From Bacillota bacterium (GTDB taxonomy: Bacteria > Bacillota > Clostridia > Monoglobales > Firm-18): 64,000 nt of DNA. Shown here piece after piece: positions 53,698 through 63,307 of this stretch. Position 1 is the stretch's first letter, and each line of letters begins with the position of its first letter. A program made the position numbers and the translations under genes. Under the pieces are notes generated by a model that did not search any database, was not told the DNA's origin, and saw nothing but the letters and a program-made list of their open reading frames with translations. The stretch is from assembly GCA_023228885.1 (NCBI GenBank), contig JALOAJ010000002.1:65809-129808 (forward strand), read 5' to 3'.

Positions 53698-53734
53698 GTT
53701 AGCTATCTTTTACTTGATTGGCTAACTTTTTTTT
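53698..53734 (+). terminator. Terminator-like hairpin at the start of the ABC operon transcript
   Basis: GTTAGC (53698-53703) pairs with GCTAAC (53721-53726), followed by eight T (53727-53734). It can end transcripts from abrB. Because the ABC promoter starts transcription at about 53700, only the inner bases of the stem would be in that RNA, so the exporter transcript may escape termination or be attenuated. Confidence 0.55.
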
Positions 53735-53777
53735 ATTATATTTGCAAAACTTGCTAAGACAGAGGGGCATATTAAAC

Positions 53778-55505
53778 TTGAAAAAATTGCTTAAATATTT
53801 AAAACCATATACAAAATATGCCGTATTGGCGCCGTCATTGTTGATGATTGAAGTTTTTCTTGAGCTGCAACAACCGCGCCTTATGGGAAATATCGTGGAT
53901 TTGGGCATTGCAAGAGGTGACATGTCTTTTGTAATAACCACCGCTATTAAGATGATTATTATATCATTTGCCATGTCGGCAGGTGGTGTTAGCTCCATCT
54001 TTTTTTCATCAAGGGTTTCGCAAAGCTTTGGCGCTGATGTTAGAAACAGCTTGTTTGAAAAAATCCAAAGCTTTAGCTTTTCCGATATAGACAAATTCAA
54101 AACATCCTCCCTTATAACGCGCCTTACGAATGATGTTACACAAGTTCAACTTATGGTTCTTATGGGGCTTAGAATGATGTTTCGCGCTCCGCTCCTTGCT
54201 TTTGGCGGGTTTTTTATGGCTGCAAGGCTAAACTTAAAATTATCGCTTGTGCTTGCAATTGCGTTGCCGATTTTGGCGGCAGCGGTTACATTTTTCATCT
54301 ACAAAAGCTTTCCTCTTTTTAGAAAGGTTCAAAAAAAGCTTGACAGAATCAACCTGATTATGCGTGAAAACTTAAGCGGGATTCGGGTTGTAAAGGCATT
54401 TGTGCGCTTTGATTATGAACAAAAAAGGTTTGATAGCGCAAACAGCGATTATACCCAAATCGGCATCAAGGCGGGTTCACTATTGGCTCTTTCAATGCCC
54501 GCAATGATAATTATTATGAATTTTACAGTTGTTGCGGTATTATGGTACGGTGGGTTTTTAGCGCAATCGGGCGAAATTGAAGTTGGCAAAATTATAGCGT
54601 TTATCAACTATTCAACTCAAATTTTATTTTCGTTTATGATGCTCGGTTTTTTGTTTATTAACATTTCAAGAGCATATGTTTCGGCGGGAAGGATAAACGA
54701 AGTGCTTGAGACGGAAAGCACAATGCAAAGCCCGCAAAACGCTATAACAAAAGAGATTTCCAACGGCGTTATAGAATTTAAAAATGTTTCTTTTAAATAT
54801 AACAAAGCAGATAAAAACAGCCAACTAAAAAATATTAATTTAAAAATAGCTGCCGGCGAAACGGTTGCAATACTTGGTGAAACCGGCTCGGGTAAAACAA
54901 CTCTTGTAAATCTTATACCGCGGTTATATGATGTTTCATCCGGTCAAGTTTTAATAGATGGCGTTGATGTTAAAGATTATGACATTGAAACGCTGCGTTC
55001 CTTTGTAGGCATGGTTCCGCAGGATACTGTTTTATTTACCGGCACCATTGCGGATAATATAAAATGGGGGAATCCAAATGCGCAAGACGATGAAATAAAG
55101 AATGCCTCCTCCATTTCACAGGCCAGCGAATTTTTAGACGCCATTCCCGATGGCTATGATACAATTGTTGGCCAACGCGGCGTTGGCTTATCCGGCGGGC
55201 AGCGTCAGCGTGTTGCAATAGCGCGTGCCATTGCCAAAAATCCTAAAATCCTTATTTTTGATGATAGCACAAGCGCTGTGGATGTTGTAACGGAAGCTAA
55301 AATTCAACAAAACCTTAAAGAACAGCTTTCAACCCGCACCTTTATAATAGTTGCCCAGCGCATTAGCTCAGCTTTAGACTCAGACAGAATTATCGTTTTA
55401 AAAGACGGTGAAATTGCAGAACAGGGCACACACAGCGAACTTATTGCAAAAAACGGTATATATACCGACATATATAAATCACAACTTGGAACGGAGGGGA
55501 TATAA
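53778..55505 (+). CDS. ABC exporter subunit A (degenerate-site half-transporter)
   Basis: Half-transporter with an N-terminal six-helix membrane domain (about 10-310) and a C-terminal nucleotide-binding domain. From TTG 53778 it has 575 residues. Walker A GETGSGKTT, Q-loop, LSGGQRQR and H-loop-like region are present, but the catalytic glutamate after Walker B is Asp (LIFDDSTSAVD) and the H-loop histidine reads Q in IVAQRIS. Together with the following gene it forms a heterodimer of the TM287/288 or BmrCD kind with one degenerate ATP site. Export of drugs or lipids is likely; substrate unknown. AGAGGGG lies upstream. Confidence 0.9.
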   Translation: MKKLLKYLKPYTKYAVLAPSLLMIEVFLELQQPRLMGNIVDLGIARGDMSFVITTAIKMIIISFAMSAGGVSSIFFSSRVSQSFGADVRNSLFEKIQSFSFSDIDKFKTSSLITRLTNDVTQVQLMVLMGLRMMFRAPLLAFGGFFMAARLNLKLSLVLAIALPILAAAVTFFIYKSFPLFRKVQKKLDRINLIMRENLSGIRVVKAFVRFDYEQKRFDSANSDYTQIGIKAGSLLALSMPAMIIIMNFTVVAVLWYGGFLAQSGEIEVGKIIAFINYSTQILFSFMMLGFLFINISRAYVSAGRINEVLETESTMQSPQNAITKEISNGVIEFKNVSFKYNKADKNSQLKNINLKIAAGETVAILGETGSGKTTLVNLIPRLYDVSSGQVLIDGVDVKDYDIETLRSFVGMVPQDTVLFTGTIADNIKWGNPNAQDDEIKNASSISQASEFLDAIPDGYDTIVGQRGVGLSGGQRQRVAIARAIAKNPKILIFDDSTSAVDVVTEAKIQQNLKEQLSTRTFIIVAQRISSALDSDRIIVLKDGEIAEQGTHSELIAKNGIYTDIYKSQLGTEGI

Positions 55506-57298
55506 TGCCACCACCGACAGGAAGAAGGCACGGGAGTGCAATGCCTTTTAAAAAAGCGAAAAACCCGAAAGGCGCAATAAAAAAGATTTGGTATTATATC
55601 AAAATGCAAAAACTTGCATTGATTTTAACTTCAATTGCCGTGGTAATTCAAACTGCCAGCGTAGTATACGGAACAACGCTGGTGGGAACAGCCATAGACA
55701 AATATATTACAGTTTTTAATTTTAAAGGTCTTGCGCGATTTTCCGTTTTACTCGGCGCTGTTTATGTCGTATCAGCTGCTGCGGGATGGTTGCAAACACG
55801 CATTACTGTGAGCGTTGCAAATAAAGCGATGTATAATGTAAGAAACGATTTATTTGCAAAGCTGCAAAAACTGTCGCTTAAATACTTCGACTCGCTACCG
55901 CACGGCGAGCTTATGAGCAGGCTTACAAACGATGTTGATAATATAGGTCAGGCGCTTAGCCAGTCCATCGTTTCGCTTATTTCGAGCGTGTTGTCTATAA
56001 TTATGACCGTTTTTGCAATGCTCATTATAAACCCTTTGCTAACTCTTGTTGCTTTTTTAATAATCCCAACGGGAATACTTATTACCAAAACAATAGCATC
56101 CCGCTCAAAAAAGCTTTTTTCAAAACAACAAAAAAGTTTGGGCGAGCTAAACGGCTTGATTGAAGAAACAATAAGCGGTCAAAAGGTTGTAAAGATATTC
56201 GGCAGAGAAAAAATAATAATAGACGAGTTTGCCAAAAAAAATGACGAGTTAAAACAAGCCGGTACAAAGGCGCAGTTTCTTTCAAGCATTATTTGGCCCA
56301 CCATGAATTCACTTAATAATTTAAGCTACTCATTGATTGCTTTTGCAGGCAGTTTACTGCTTCTTAGCGGCAAAACGACCATTACAATCGGAAAAATCTC
56401 AAATATGTTGATTTTTTCAAAACAGCTTGCGCGACCTATAAACGAAATTGCAAATCTTTTTAACACCTTACAATCCGCAATAGCAAGCGCCGAGCGTGTT
56501 TTCGAGGTTATTGACGAAACTCCCGAGCAATCGGAAGGCGTTTCGGTTGCTGACATAAAGGGCAGAGTTGAATTTAAAAATATAACATTTGGATACAACA
56601 GCAATGAGCCTGTTTTAAAAGGCGTTTCGATAAATGCAGAGCCGGGCGATTCTGTTGCGCTGGTCGGTCCCACCGGGGCGGGAAAAACAACCATAGTAAA
56701 CCTCCTTACAAGGTTTTATGATGTAGACGAAGGTTCTATTTTGGTAGACGGCAAAGACATAAGAACCTTGGATAGAAATTCACTGCGCAAAAGCCTTGGT
56801 ATGGTGCTGCAAGATACATACCTGTTCTCATCATCAATAAAAGAGAATATACGGTATGGAAAGCTAAGCGCAACGGATGCCGAAGTTGAACAAGCTGCGC
56901 GGCTTGCAAATGTGCATCAATTTATAATGCACCTACCGAACGGATACGACACAATTTTAACAGACGGCGGCGAAGGCATAAGCCAAGGACAGCGCCAGCT
57001 TATTTCAATTGCGCGTGCGATTTTGGCAAATCCGTCTGTTTTGATACTTGATGAGGCAACCAGCAGTATTGACACGCGCACAGAAAAGCAAATTCAACAG
57101 GCGTTGCTAACCCTTATGAGCGGCAGAACAAGTTTTGTAATTGCACATCGGCTCAGCACAATTCGTGACGCAAAAGAAATACTGGTTATAAACGATGGAC
57201 AAATAATCGAAAGAGGAAACCACGATTTTCTGTATAATAAAAAAGGCTTTTACTATAACTTGTATATAAGCCAATTTAAAAGAATCGCTGAAGAATAA
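55505..57298 (+). CDS. ABC exporter subunit B (catalytic half-transporter)
   Basis: 597-residue partner of the preceding half-transporter, starting one base within its stop codon region and preceded by GGAGGGG. The membrane domain spans about 30-325; the ATPase has Walker A GPTGAGKTT, a canonical LILDEATSSID with catalytic glutamate, and H-loop IAHRLST. Its signature reads ISQGQRQ rather than LSGGQ. The combination (intact catalytic carboxylate here, intact signature in subunit A) makes one competent and one degenerate ATP site, as in other heterodimeric exporters. Confidence 0.93.
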   Translation: MPPPTGRRHGSAMPFKKAKNPKGAIKKIWYYIKMQKLALILTSIAVVIQTASVVYGTTLVGTAIDKYITVFNFKGLARFSVLLGAVYVVSAAAGWLQTRITVSVANKAMYNVRNDLFAKLQKLSLKYFDSLPHGELMSRLTNDVDNIGQALSQSIVSLISSVLSIIMTVFAMLIINPLLTLVAFLIIPTGILITKTIASRSKKLFSKQQKSLGELNGLIEETISGQKVVKIFGREKIIIDEFAKKNDELKQAGTKAQFLSSIIWPTMNSLNNLSYSLIAFAGSLLLLSGKTTITIGKISNMLIFSKQLARPINEIANLFNTLQSAIASAERVFEVIDETPEQSEGVSVADIKGRVEFKNITFGYNSNEPVLKGVSINAEPGDSVALVGPTGAGKTTIVNLLTRFYDVDEGSILVDGKDIRTLDRNSLRKSLGMVLQDTYLFSSSIKENIRYGKLSATDAEVEQAARLANVHQFIMHLPNGYDTILTDGGEGISQGQRQLISIARAILANPSVLILDEATSSIDTRTEKQIQQALLTLMSGRTSFVIAHRLSTIRDAKEILVINDGQIIERGNHDFLYNKKGFYYNLYISQFKRIAEE

Positions 57299-57316
57299 GC
57301 CTTTTGGGGCGTAAAA

Positions 57317-59581
57317 CTATTGTCGCCGCTGCCCGCTATATGATTTTAAAAACCCTATTGCTCGCGCTTCGGATAGGGGCTTGCTTAAATAAAAGCCCTG
57401 GGCAATATCGCAGCCGTGTTCTTTCAAATAGTTTAACTGGCACTCGCTTTCAATTCCTTCGGCAACCGTTTTTAAGCCCAATCTATGCGAGGCGGAAATT
57501 ATGTCCGACACTATTAAAGGATACCGGTCATATTGATTGATTTTATCGATAAATGACTGTTCAATTTTTAATAAATCAATATTTAAGTTGCGCAGCTCGG
57601 CTAAAGAGGAATACCCGGTGCCAAAATCATCCAAGGCAACCAAGCTGCCCATATTTTTTAGTTCCGCCAGCCTTTCGTTTACCAATTGAAAGTTTTCAAC
57701 CAACCTTGATTCGGTGATTTCAAAAACTATGCGATTTAGATTTTTGTGCGAAAAACCAATGCTTTTTTTAATTGCGTGAACAAAATCATCCCTCAATAAT
57801 TGCGTTACGGAAATATTAACGGTTATGTATATGCCTAAATACCCTGTTTCTTCAAGCAATTTTAAAAAACTCAAAACCCTTTTTAAAATTATGTTGCCTA
57901 AAGAAAAAATCAAATTCCGCTTTTCGGCTAAGGCTATAAACTCCAAAGGGGATATATTTCCGATATTCGGAACGGTTAGCCTTGCCAACGCTTCAAAGCC
58001 AACGATTTTATCTGTTTTTATATCAAATAACGGTTGGTAAACCATATACAGGGCGTCTTCATTTTCACCGCTAATAACGCCCATGAGCGCTTCTTCTATC
58101 ACCTTTTCGCGCAATAATGTATCCTTTATCTCTTGGTTATAAACAATATAATTTTCGCTTAGGCTGTTTTTTAAAGAAGTCATGCAAATAAAAACATTAT
58201 GTAATATTTGGCTTGGGGAAATATTCTGGTCTTGCATTTCATACAAAGCAATCTTCAAGGTTAAATATTCATGCTTTGACATGTTAAAATCAGAGCTTTT
58301 GAACTCCTTAAACAGTTTTTGGGAGATAAAATTTAACTCGGACAAGCTTTTATAGTCGTCTATAACCGCAACAAATCTATCCGCCTCAAAACGAAATAAA
58401 ATATCACCCGCAGGTATATTATCGGCAAACACTTTTGCCATTTGCTTTAAAATAATATTGCCGTATTTAAAACCGTATGTTAAATTTAAAAGTTTAAAGT
58501 TTGTGCAATCTAAAAGCAACACGGCGGTTTTATTATTTTTGATGTCTTTAATTTTTTGCGATAGGTAATCGTTTAAATACTCATTATTTGGAAGCCCTGT
58601 GAGCTCATCATAAAAAGCTATCTTGATATTGTCTTTGTTTTTACTGTATGCATAATATAAAACAGCGCCCAACACAATAAAAACTAAAATAAGACGAAAA
58701 CCGTTCTCTATAATGATTTGTTTTATTTCAGTATTAATAAGTCGCGGCGACCAAATTACTGTTAGTGTTCCTATCTTTTCGCCATTATAAAAAACAGGAG
58801 CGCAAACATGCAATGTGCTGTCACCCACTGCAAAATCTTTGCCCACCCTGGGTTTTTCATATGTGAAATGCTTGAAAATATCTTCCGAGGCAAAAGCCAT
58901 ACCAACATATTCTTCACTGCTGCCGGCTATTATTTCATGGTCAGCATTAGTAAAGAAAATATTGTCAACATTTTCGTCTATAACAAAATCTTCTATCAAG
59001 GTTCCAAACGCGAACATATGTAAAAAATCATAAACCTTGCGCGCCAAAACGCCTATTTGCACAATTGTGTTATCTTTTGCCCTTGCAAATGCGTATTTAT
59101 AAAACACCTTTGTTTCGCTGTTAGCCCTTATATCCTCAATTAGCGTCTCCTGCCCGCTTATCATAAAATTATGCGCCGGGTGACCTTCATATGCTTTCCA
59201 GCCAATGATTTGCTCTGATGTGCTGTTTATAATCTCGCCAAACTCATTGTAAATGTTGATTTCATCTACAAAAAGTTCCTCAGACAGCTCTGTCAGATTT
59301 ACAGTTTTTTTTGGGGATTCCAATTGATTTATAATTTTAGTTGCGGATAACAATTTTTCATCAATCAAGTTTGTTATAATGTCTGTCGCCGCATTGGAAT
59401 TTACAATCCTTTTGCTATAATTCTCGACTATTCCCATAGAATGCTTTTCAATCATTGCGTAGGTGTTTTTGATGTGTTTATTTACACTTATGCCGGTAAT
59501 TACTGCAAAAAGCATGGCTAAGGCAAGAAAAGGAAACAGAAACAGGCGTATATCGATGGCTTTTAATTTATCTTTTTTCAT
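57317..59581 (-). CDS. Cache-sensor, degenerate GGDEF and EAL phosphodiesterase protein
   Basis: Membrane protein of 754 residues predicted to hydrolyse cyclic di-GMP. A first span at about 12-34, an extracytoplasmic dCache-like sensor (about 40-295), a second span near 298-318, a GGDEF domain (about 330-490) whose signature is EADRF and therefore inactive as a cyclase, and an EAL domain (about 505-750). The EAL catalytic residues look intact: GFEALARL, NISVTQL, FEITES, DDFGTGYSS, LLKIEQSF and AEGIES. It likely opposes the cyclase at 7027-8478. Start ATG 59581. Confidence 0.92.
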   Translation of the reverse strand: MKKDKLKAIDIRLFLFPFLALAMLFAVITGISVNKHIKNTYAMIEKHSMGIVENYSKRIVNSNAATDIITNLIDEKLLSATKIINQLESPKKTVNLTELSEELFVDEINIYNEFGEIINSTSEQIIGWKAYEGHPAHNFMISGQETLIEDIRANSETKVFYKYAFARAKDNTIVQIGVLARKVYDFLHMFAFGTLIEDFVIDENVDNIFFTNADHEIIAGSSEEYVGMAFASEDIFKHFTYEKPRVGKDFAVGDSTLHVCAPVFYNGEKIGTLTVIWSPRLINTEIKQIIIENGFRLILVFIVLGAVLYYAYSKNKDNIKIAFYDELTGLPNNEYLNDYLSQKIKDIKNNKTAVLLLDCTNFKLLNLTYGFKYGNIILKQMAKVFADNIPAGDILFRFEADRFVAVIDDYKSLSELNFISQKLFKEFKSSDFNMSKHEYLTLKIALYEMQDQNISPSQILHNVFICMTSLKNSLSENYIVYNQEIKDTLLREKVIEEALMGVISGENEDALYMVYQPLFDIKTDKIVGFEALARLTVPNIGNISPLEFIALAEKRNLIFSLGNIILKRVLSFLKLLEETGYLGIYITVNISVTQLLRDDFVHAIKKSIGFSHKNLNRIVFEITESRLVENFQLVNERLAELKNMGSLVALDDFGTGYSSLAELRNLNIDLLKIEQSFIDKINQYDRYPLIVSDIISASHRLGLKTVAEGIESECQLNYLKEHGCDIAQGFYLSKPLSEARAIGFLKSYSGQRRQ

Positions 59582-59696
59582 ACTGTATAAACGCTCCGGA
59601 CATATTTAAATGTTCAACATAGACAAATCAATTAACCTTATAACATTACCAATAAAATGTGCTGCTTTTTGTAAACATTCTAATATTCCGAAATTA

Positions 59697-60404
59697 TTAT
59701 GCATCTTGTTTTGCAAAAAAGTATCCCACCCCGCGTCGTGTAACGACATATTTGGGGTTTGATGCATCATCCTCTATTTTTTCACGAAGGCGGCGTATCG
59801 TAACATCAACCGTTCTGACATCACCATAATATTCATAGCCCCACACTTTTTCCAAAAGCGCTTCCCTTGAAAAAATCTTTTCCGGCTGCAATGCAAGAAA
59901 CTTTAAAAGTTCAAATTCCCTAAGTGTAAGGTCTAAAGCCTTGTCACCCTTTTTTACCTCGTAGCGTTCTATGTTTATTTCAAGAATACCATGAACTAAA
60001 CAAGCAGTATCAGCGTTTGCCCCAAGATACGATATATCATGAGCGCCCCGGCGTAAATTTGCTTTGACCCTTGCCATAAGCTCTTTTATTGAAAAAGGTT
60101 TTGTAATGTAATCATCCGCCCCGATGGCAAGCCCTAAAACCTTGTCGACCTCCTCCTCCCTTGCGGTTATCATGAGAATTGGAGTTGACATCCTTTCTCT
60201 TAATTTTTTACACACGGTAAAACCATCCATTTTAGGCAGCATAACATCAAGCAAAATCAAATCCGGGTTTGACTCAAGCGCAACTTTTAGCGCCGTCTCC
60301 CCGTCATATGCCTCTAAAACCTTGTACCCTTCTTTTTTCAAATTAAAACGCAAAATATCTACAATAGGCTCCTCGTCATCAACAACCAAAATAGTTCTTT
60401 CCAC
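59697..60404 (-). CDS. walR: WalR (YycF)-like OmpR family response regulator
   Basis: 235-residue two-component regulator. The receiver domain has DDEE at 10-13, the phospho-accepting D in LLDVMLPKMDG (about 54) and the switch K in TKPFS; the C-terminal winged helix contains LREFELLKFLALQPE and RTVDVTIRRLREKI with a TRRGVGY end, close to WalR/PhoB. No histidine kinase is adjacent. The gene just upstream encodes a peptidoglycan hydrolase, consistent with WalR's role in wall metabolism. PhoP-like identity cannot be excluded. Confidence 0.85.
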   Translation of the reverse strand: MERTILVVDDEEPIVDILRFNLKKEGYKVLEAYDGETALKVALESNPDLILLDVMLPKMDGFTVCKKLRERMSTPILMITAREEEVDKVLGLAIGADDYITKPFSIKELMARVKANLRRGAHDISYLGANADTACLVHGILEINIERYEVKKGDKALDLTLREFELLKFLALQPEKIFSREALLEKVWGYEYYGDVRTVDVTIRRLREKIEDDASNPKYVVTRRGVGYFFAKQDA

Positions 60405-60473
60405 TTTAACAACAATTCCTTTCTTTAAAAGTGCAAAACAAATCTATAAGCCTTACCCAAGTTATAAGCTATA

Positions 60474-62045
60474 TTAATTAAGGTAATTGCTCGGATTTTG
60501 CGCAACTCCGTTTACCCTTACCTCGAAATGGCAATGCGGACCTGTGCTGTTGCCTGTATTGCCGACTTTTGCTATTATATCACCCTTAGACACCTTATCG
60601 CCAACCGACACAAGCATTGCGCTGCAATGTCCGTAATATGTCTCAAAACCGCCGCCATGGTCTATTCTAACAAGATACCCATATCCGCCATTCCATCCGG
60701 AAAAATTGACCGTTCCGCCGTCTGCTGCCGTTATTGGCGTCCCGGTTGGGGCGGCTATGTCCAAACCGCTGTGAAAGCCCCTGGCGCGATAGCCAAAACG
60801 GGATGATATGGTTCCGTAAACAGGTCGAGACAGCCTCCCTGTCGTTGCAACGGATGATAAGCTTTTTTTCATGCCTACTTTGACTGTTGCGGCAACCGGT
60901 TGTGATAAAATTTCTTCTGAAATAACATTTGTTTCTATAACTTCACCGTTTTGCTTTACAACTTCTTCCACAACATATTTTTTACCTTCAACACCGGCGG
61001 TAACTACCGTTTTTTTGCCGCTTTGAAGGTCAAAATCTTGAACTTCATCCGTTTCATACGGTATTGCTTTTTCGCCTTTGTAAATATATTTGGATTGCAC
61101 ACGAACGAGCGGTTCGCTTTTGTTGATGATTATTTCGTCGCCCTCGTGAATTATGTCATTTAAATCTTTGTTTAAACAGTATATTTCATCTACGCTCATT
61201 GCAAACTTATTCGCAATTCCCCAAATAGTGTCGTTTGCTGTAACGGCATATGTTTTTTGACCCTCAAGCGGTGATGTGAGCGCCGCATAAACACCGTCTG
61301 CCGAACGCACATACCCAACCGGAATAAATTCTTTTCTTATTGAAATGTTTTCAACAAAGCCGATTTCTGCATTAACATCGTCTTCGGAAAACTGGCTTTT
61401 GATTTTATCCAAAACATTTTTTACAATGTCTTCGCTCAACGCCGCACAAATCAAAGAATCATTTACATAAACGGCGTAAGCCTCTTCAACATCGTCAAAA
61501 GCAGACAGCACATTTTGGCGCAAGGCGTATTCGCCGGTTAAGCTTTTTCCGAAAACAAGCCGTAATATATAAACAGGCTTTCCAATGGGCGAAACCTCTT
61601 TGCCAAGCGTTGTTGATAAGGATTTTCTCATATCCTCAACCAACATTTCAAAATTTGATGTGTTTTTAATAACTCCGACCGTCTTTCCATTAACTAAAGC
61701 CTCTTTAGCAAAATGCACATCTGCCGCTATTACAGACCCATAAACAAGAAAGCCGGTAATTAAGGCCGCAACGGTGTATAAAGAAGCCGCCTTTAAATAA
61801 CCAAGCCTTTCCCATGTGTTTTTTATGCGTTTTACCATAAGCTTTTCTCTGTCTAAATTAAATTTAATTTTGTAATCACTAAGCCGCTTATGCAAAATAT
61901 TTTGATTTACATTACTTTTCTTTTGAAGTTTTGATTTCGTTTCGGCAACAGCAATAATATTTCTGCTTCTTGCAGGTCTTGTTCGCTGCAACATAACATC
62001 AGCCACCTCAAAAGTCAAACGCGCGGTTTTTTTGCAATAAAACAA
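60474..62045 (-). CDS. LysM-G5-M23 peptidoglycan endopeptidase
   Basis: 523-residue cell-wall hydrolase. After a basic cytosolic N-terminus there is one membrane span (about 92-112), a 150-residue region, a LysM domain (about 270-315; AVTANDTIWGIANKF), a G5 domain (about 320-400) and a C-terminal M23 domain (about 405-523). Zinc ligands are present in GFHSGLDIAAPTG and GPHCHFEVRVNG. The long N-terminus is unusual for a secreted enzyme and resembles clostridial homologues next to WalR. TTG 62045 is preferred because GAGGTGA lies immediately before it. Confidence 0.92.
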   Translation of the reverse strand: MFYCKKTARLTFEVADVMLQRTRPARSRNIIAVAETKSKLQKKSNVNQNILHKRLSDYKIKFNLDREKLMVKRIKNTWERLGYLKAASLYTVAALITGFLVYGSVIAADVHFAKEALVNGKTVGVIKNTSNFEMLVEDMRKSLSTTLGKEVSPIGKPVYILRLVFGKSLTGEYALRQNVLSAFDDVEEAYAVYVNDSLICAALSEDIVKNVLDKIKSQFSEDDVNAEIGFVENISIRKEFIPVGYVRSADGVYAALTSPLEGQKTYAVTANDTIWGIANKFAMSVDEIYCLNKDLNDIIHEGDEIIINKSEPLVRVQSKYIYKGEKAIPYETDEVQDFDLQSGKKTVVTAGVEGKKYVVEEVVKQNGEVIETNVISEEILSQPVAATVKVGMKKSLSSVATTGRLSRPVYGTISSRFGYRARGFHSGLDIAAPTGTPITAADGGTVNFSGWNGGYGYLVRIDHGGGFETYYGHCSAMLVSVGDKVSKGDIIAKVGNTGNSTGPHCHFEVRVNGVAQNPSNYLN

Positions 62046-62080
62046 ATTATCACCTCAAAATAATAACCTCGACATTTGAC

Positions 62081-62109
62081 ATTATATTATAATTTTAACA
62101 AAATTGCAA
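62081..62109 (-). promoter_or_regulatory. Promoter of the LysM-G5-M23 gene
   Basis: Minus strand: TTGCAA (62104-62109), 17-nt spacer, TATAAT (62081-62086). Start near 62074, about 29 nt before the TTG start codon. Confidence 0.65.
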
Positions 62110-62132
62110 TACTTTTGTAACATTTCGTTAAA

Positions 62133-62157
62133 TTTGTATTATTCGGCATAATACAAA
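62133..62157. repeat. Hairpin downstream of the DUF4363 gene
   Basis: TTTGTATTAT (62133-62142) and ATAATACAAA (62148-62157) pair over 10 bp with a five-base loop. ACTTTTGTA (62111-62119) can also pair with the right flank. No T-run follows on either strand, so its role as terminator of DUF421-DUF4363 is uncertain. Confidence 0.45.
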
Positions 62158-62176
62158 AGTAATAACGGCAGGGATA

Positions 62177-62557
62177 TTAAAATATGTTTTTTATGTTTAT
62201 ACTGTCTTTTTCTGTAATATGCTTTATTCCAAAGCTAAGAATAGAAACTTGAGCCATTGCCTCGGTTTTTTCGTTTTGCATGATATAAGTTTTTAAACTT
62301 GCCATAGTAACCCCCATATCCCTCAACTCGCCATGATTGAAAAACACTGCAAGCTGTGAGCTTAGTTTATCCCACGCGCCTTCAACGGTTTCTATCAACT
62401 CCATGCTTTGCTCCCAATCCTCAAGCTCAAGCGCTCTTGAAATGTCATTCAAAACCGTTTTGAAACTGTCCACCTTTTGTAAAATATAAAAGTTGGCAAA
62501 AACTATTGACATAATTATTAATATGAGAATAACACCGGCAAATATTACCGTTTTCAA
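62177..62557 (-). CDS. DUF4363 family protein
   Basis: 126-residue protein of unknown function with one N-terminal membrane span (about 4-26) and a helical outer domain (KVDSFKTVLNDISRALELEDWEQSMELIETVEGAW is typical). In Clostridia it regularly follows a DUF421 gene, as here with a 6-nt gap, which suggests the two act together at the membrane. Confidence 0.85.
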   Translation of the reverse strand: MKTVIFAGVILILIIMSIVFANFYILQKVDSFKTVLNDISRALELEDWEQSMELIETVEGAWDKLSSQLAVFFNHGELRDMGVTMASLKTYIMQNEKTEAMAQVSILSFGIKHITEKDSINIKNIF

Positions 62558-62563
62558 TATAAT

Positions 62564-63166
62564 TCAATCCTTTCGTTTGTTTTCAAGCTGCTTTTTTATT
62601 AACCTTTCCTTTTGTTTTGCTTTTTGTTCCTGCTCTTTTTTTTGCTTTTTTTGCATTTGTTCCGTTAACTGTTGCTGCTGTTGTAGCATTGTATCAATGT
62701 CTTTTTGCACAAGCGGTTTGTTTTCTTTTTTGGGAATAACGCTTAATCTGCCGTTTGTTTCAAGTATTCCATATTGCACATCGGCAATGTTTGCATACCC
62801 CGATAATCGCAACTCCTCCATCAAGTCATCCCTGTTAAACCTAATGCTTTTCATTTCTTCAATCAACATATTCCCCTCATATATCAATATGCTTGGAACG
62901 CCCTTTATAAAACGCCTTATCTTTTTGTTTTTCATTTCGGTAAAAGACAATAATACTTCAAGCACCAACAGAGTAAATATCGGAACAATTCCGGTTGTCA
63001 GCGGTATTCCCGTTTCTTGCATAGGTATCGCTGCAAGTTCGGAAATCATTATGGTAACCACCAACTCAATCGGCTCAAGCTCGCCTACCTGCCTTTTGCC
63101 CATAATCCTAACCACAATTATTACAAGCAAATACAAAATTATCGTTCTCACAAAGGAAATTGCCAT
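62564..63166 (-). CDS. DUF421 (YetF-like) membrane protein with charged C-terminal tail
   Basis: 200-residue protein with N-terminal membrane spans (about 5-25, 40-60, 65-80), the conserved ELEPIELVVTIMISELAAIPM and GVPSILIYEGNM, and a cytosolic domain with YANIADVQYGILETNGRLSVIPKKENKP. YetF/YdfS-type proteins are linked to spore or envelope functions. After the domain ends, about residues 150-200, there is an unusual Q- and K-rich coiled tail (runs of Q and KQK). ATG 63166 follows GAGGAGTGGAG. Confidence 0.9.
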   Translation of the reverse strand: MAISFVRTIILYLLVIIVVRIMGKRQVGELEPIELVVTIMISELAAIPMQETGIPLTTGIVPIFTLLVLEVLLSFTEMKNKKIRRFIKGVPSILIYEGNMLIEEMKSIRFNRDDLMEELRLSGYANIADVQYGILETNGRLSVIPKKENKPLVQKDIDTMLQQQQQLTEQMQKKQKKEQEQKAKQKERLIKKQLENKRKD

Positions 63167-63257
63167 TACTCCACTCCTCTTTCGCGCTAATTTGGATGCT
63201 AAATTTGTTATATATCACCCACTTAGTATAATAACAGTTTATATAGAAAATTATGTA

Positions 63258-63286
63258 TTGCATTTGATTTTACAATGTGATATAAT
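63258..63286 (+). promoter_or_regulatory. Promoter of the ECF S-component gene
   Basis: TTGCAT (63258-63263), 17-nt spacer, TATAAT (63281-63286); start near 63293, so the mRNA has only about 15 nt of leader, beginning with the ribosome site AAAGGAG (63294-63300). No room for a vitamin riboswitch. Confidence 0.65.
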
Positions 63287-63307
63287 TCGGGCAAAGGAGT
63301 GAATATA

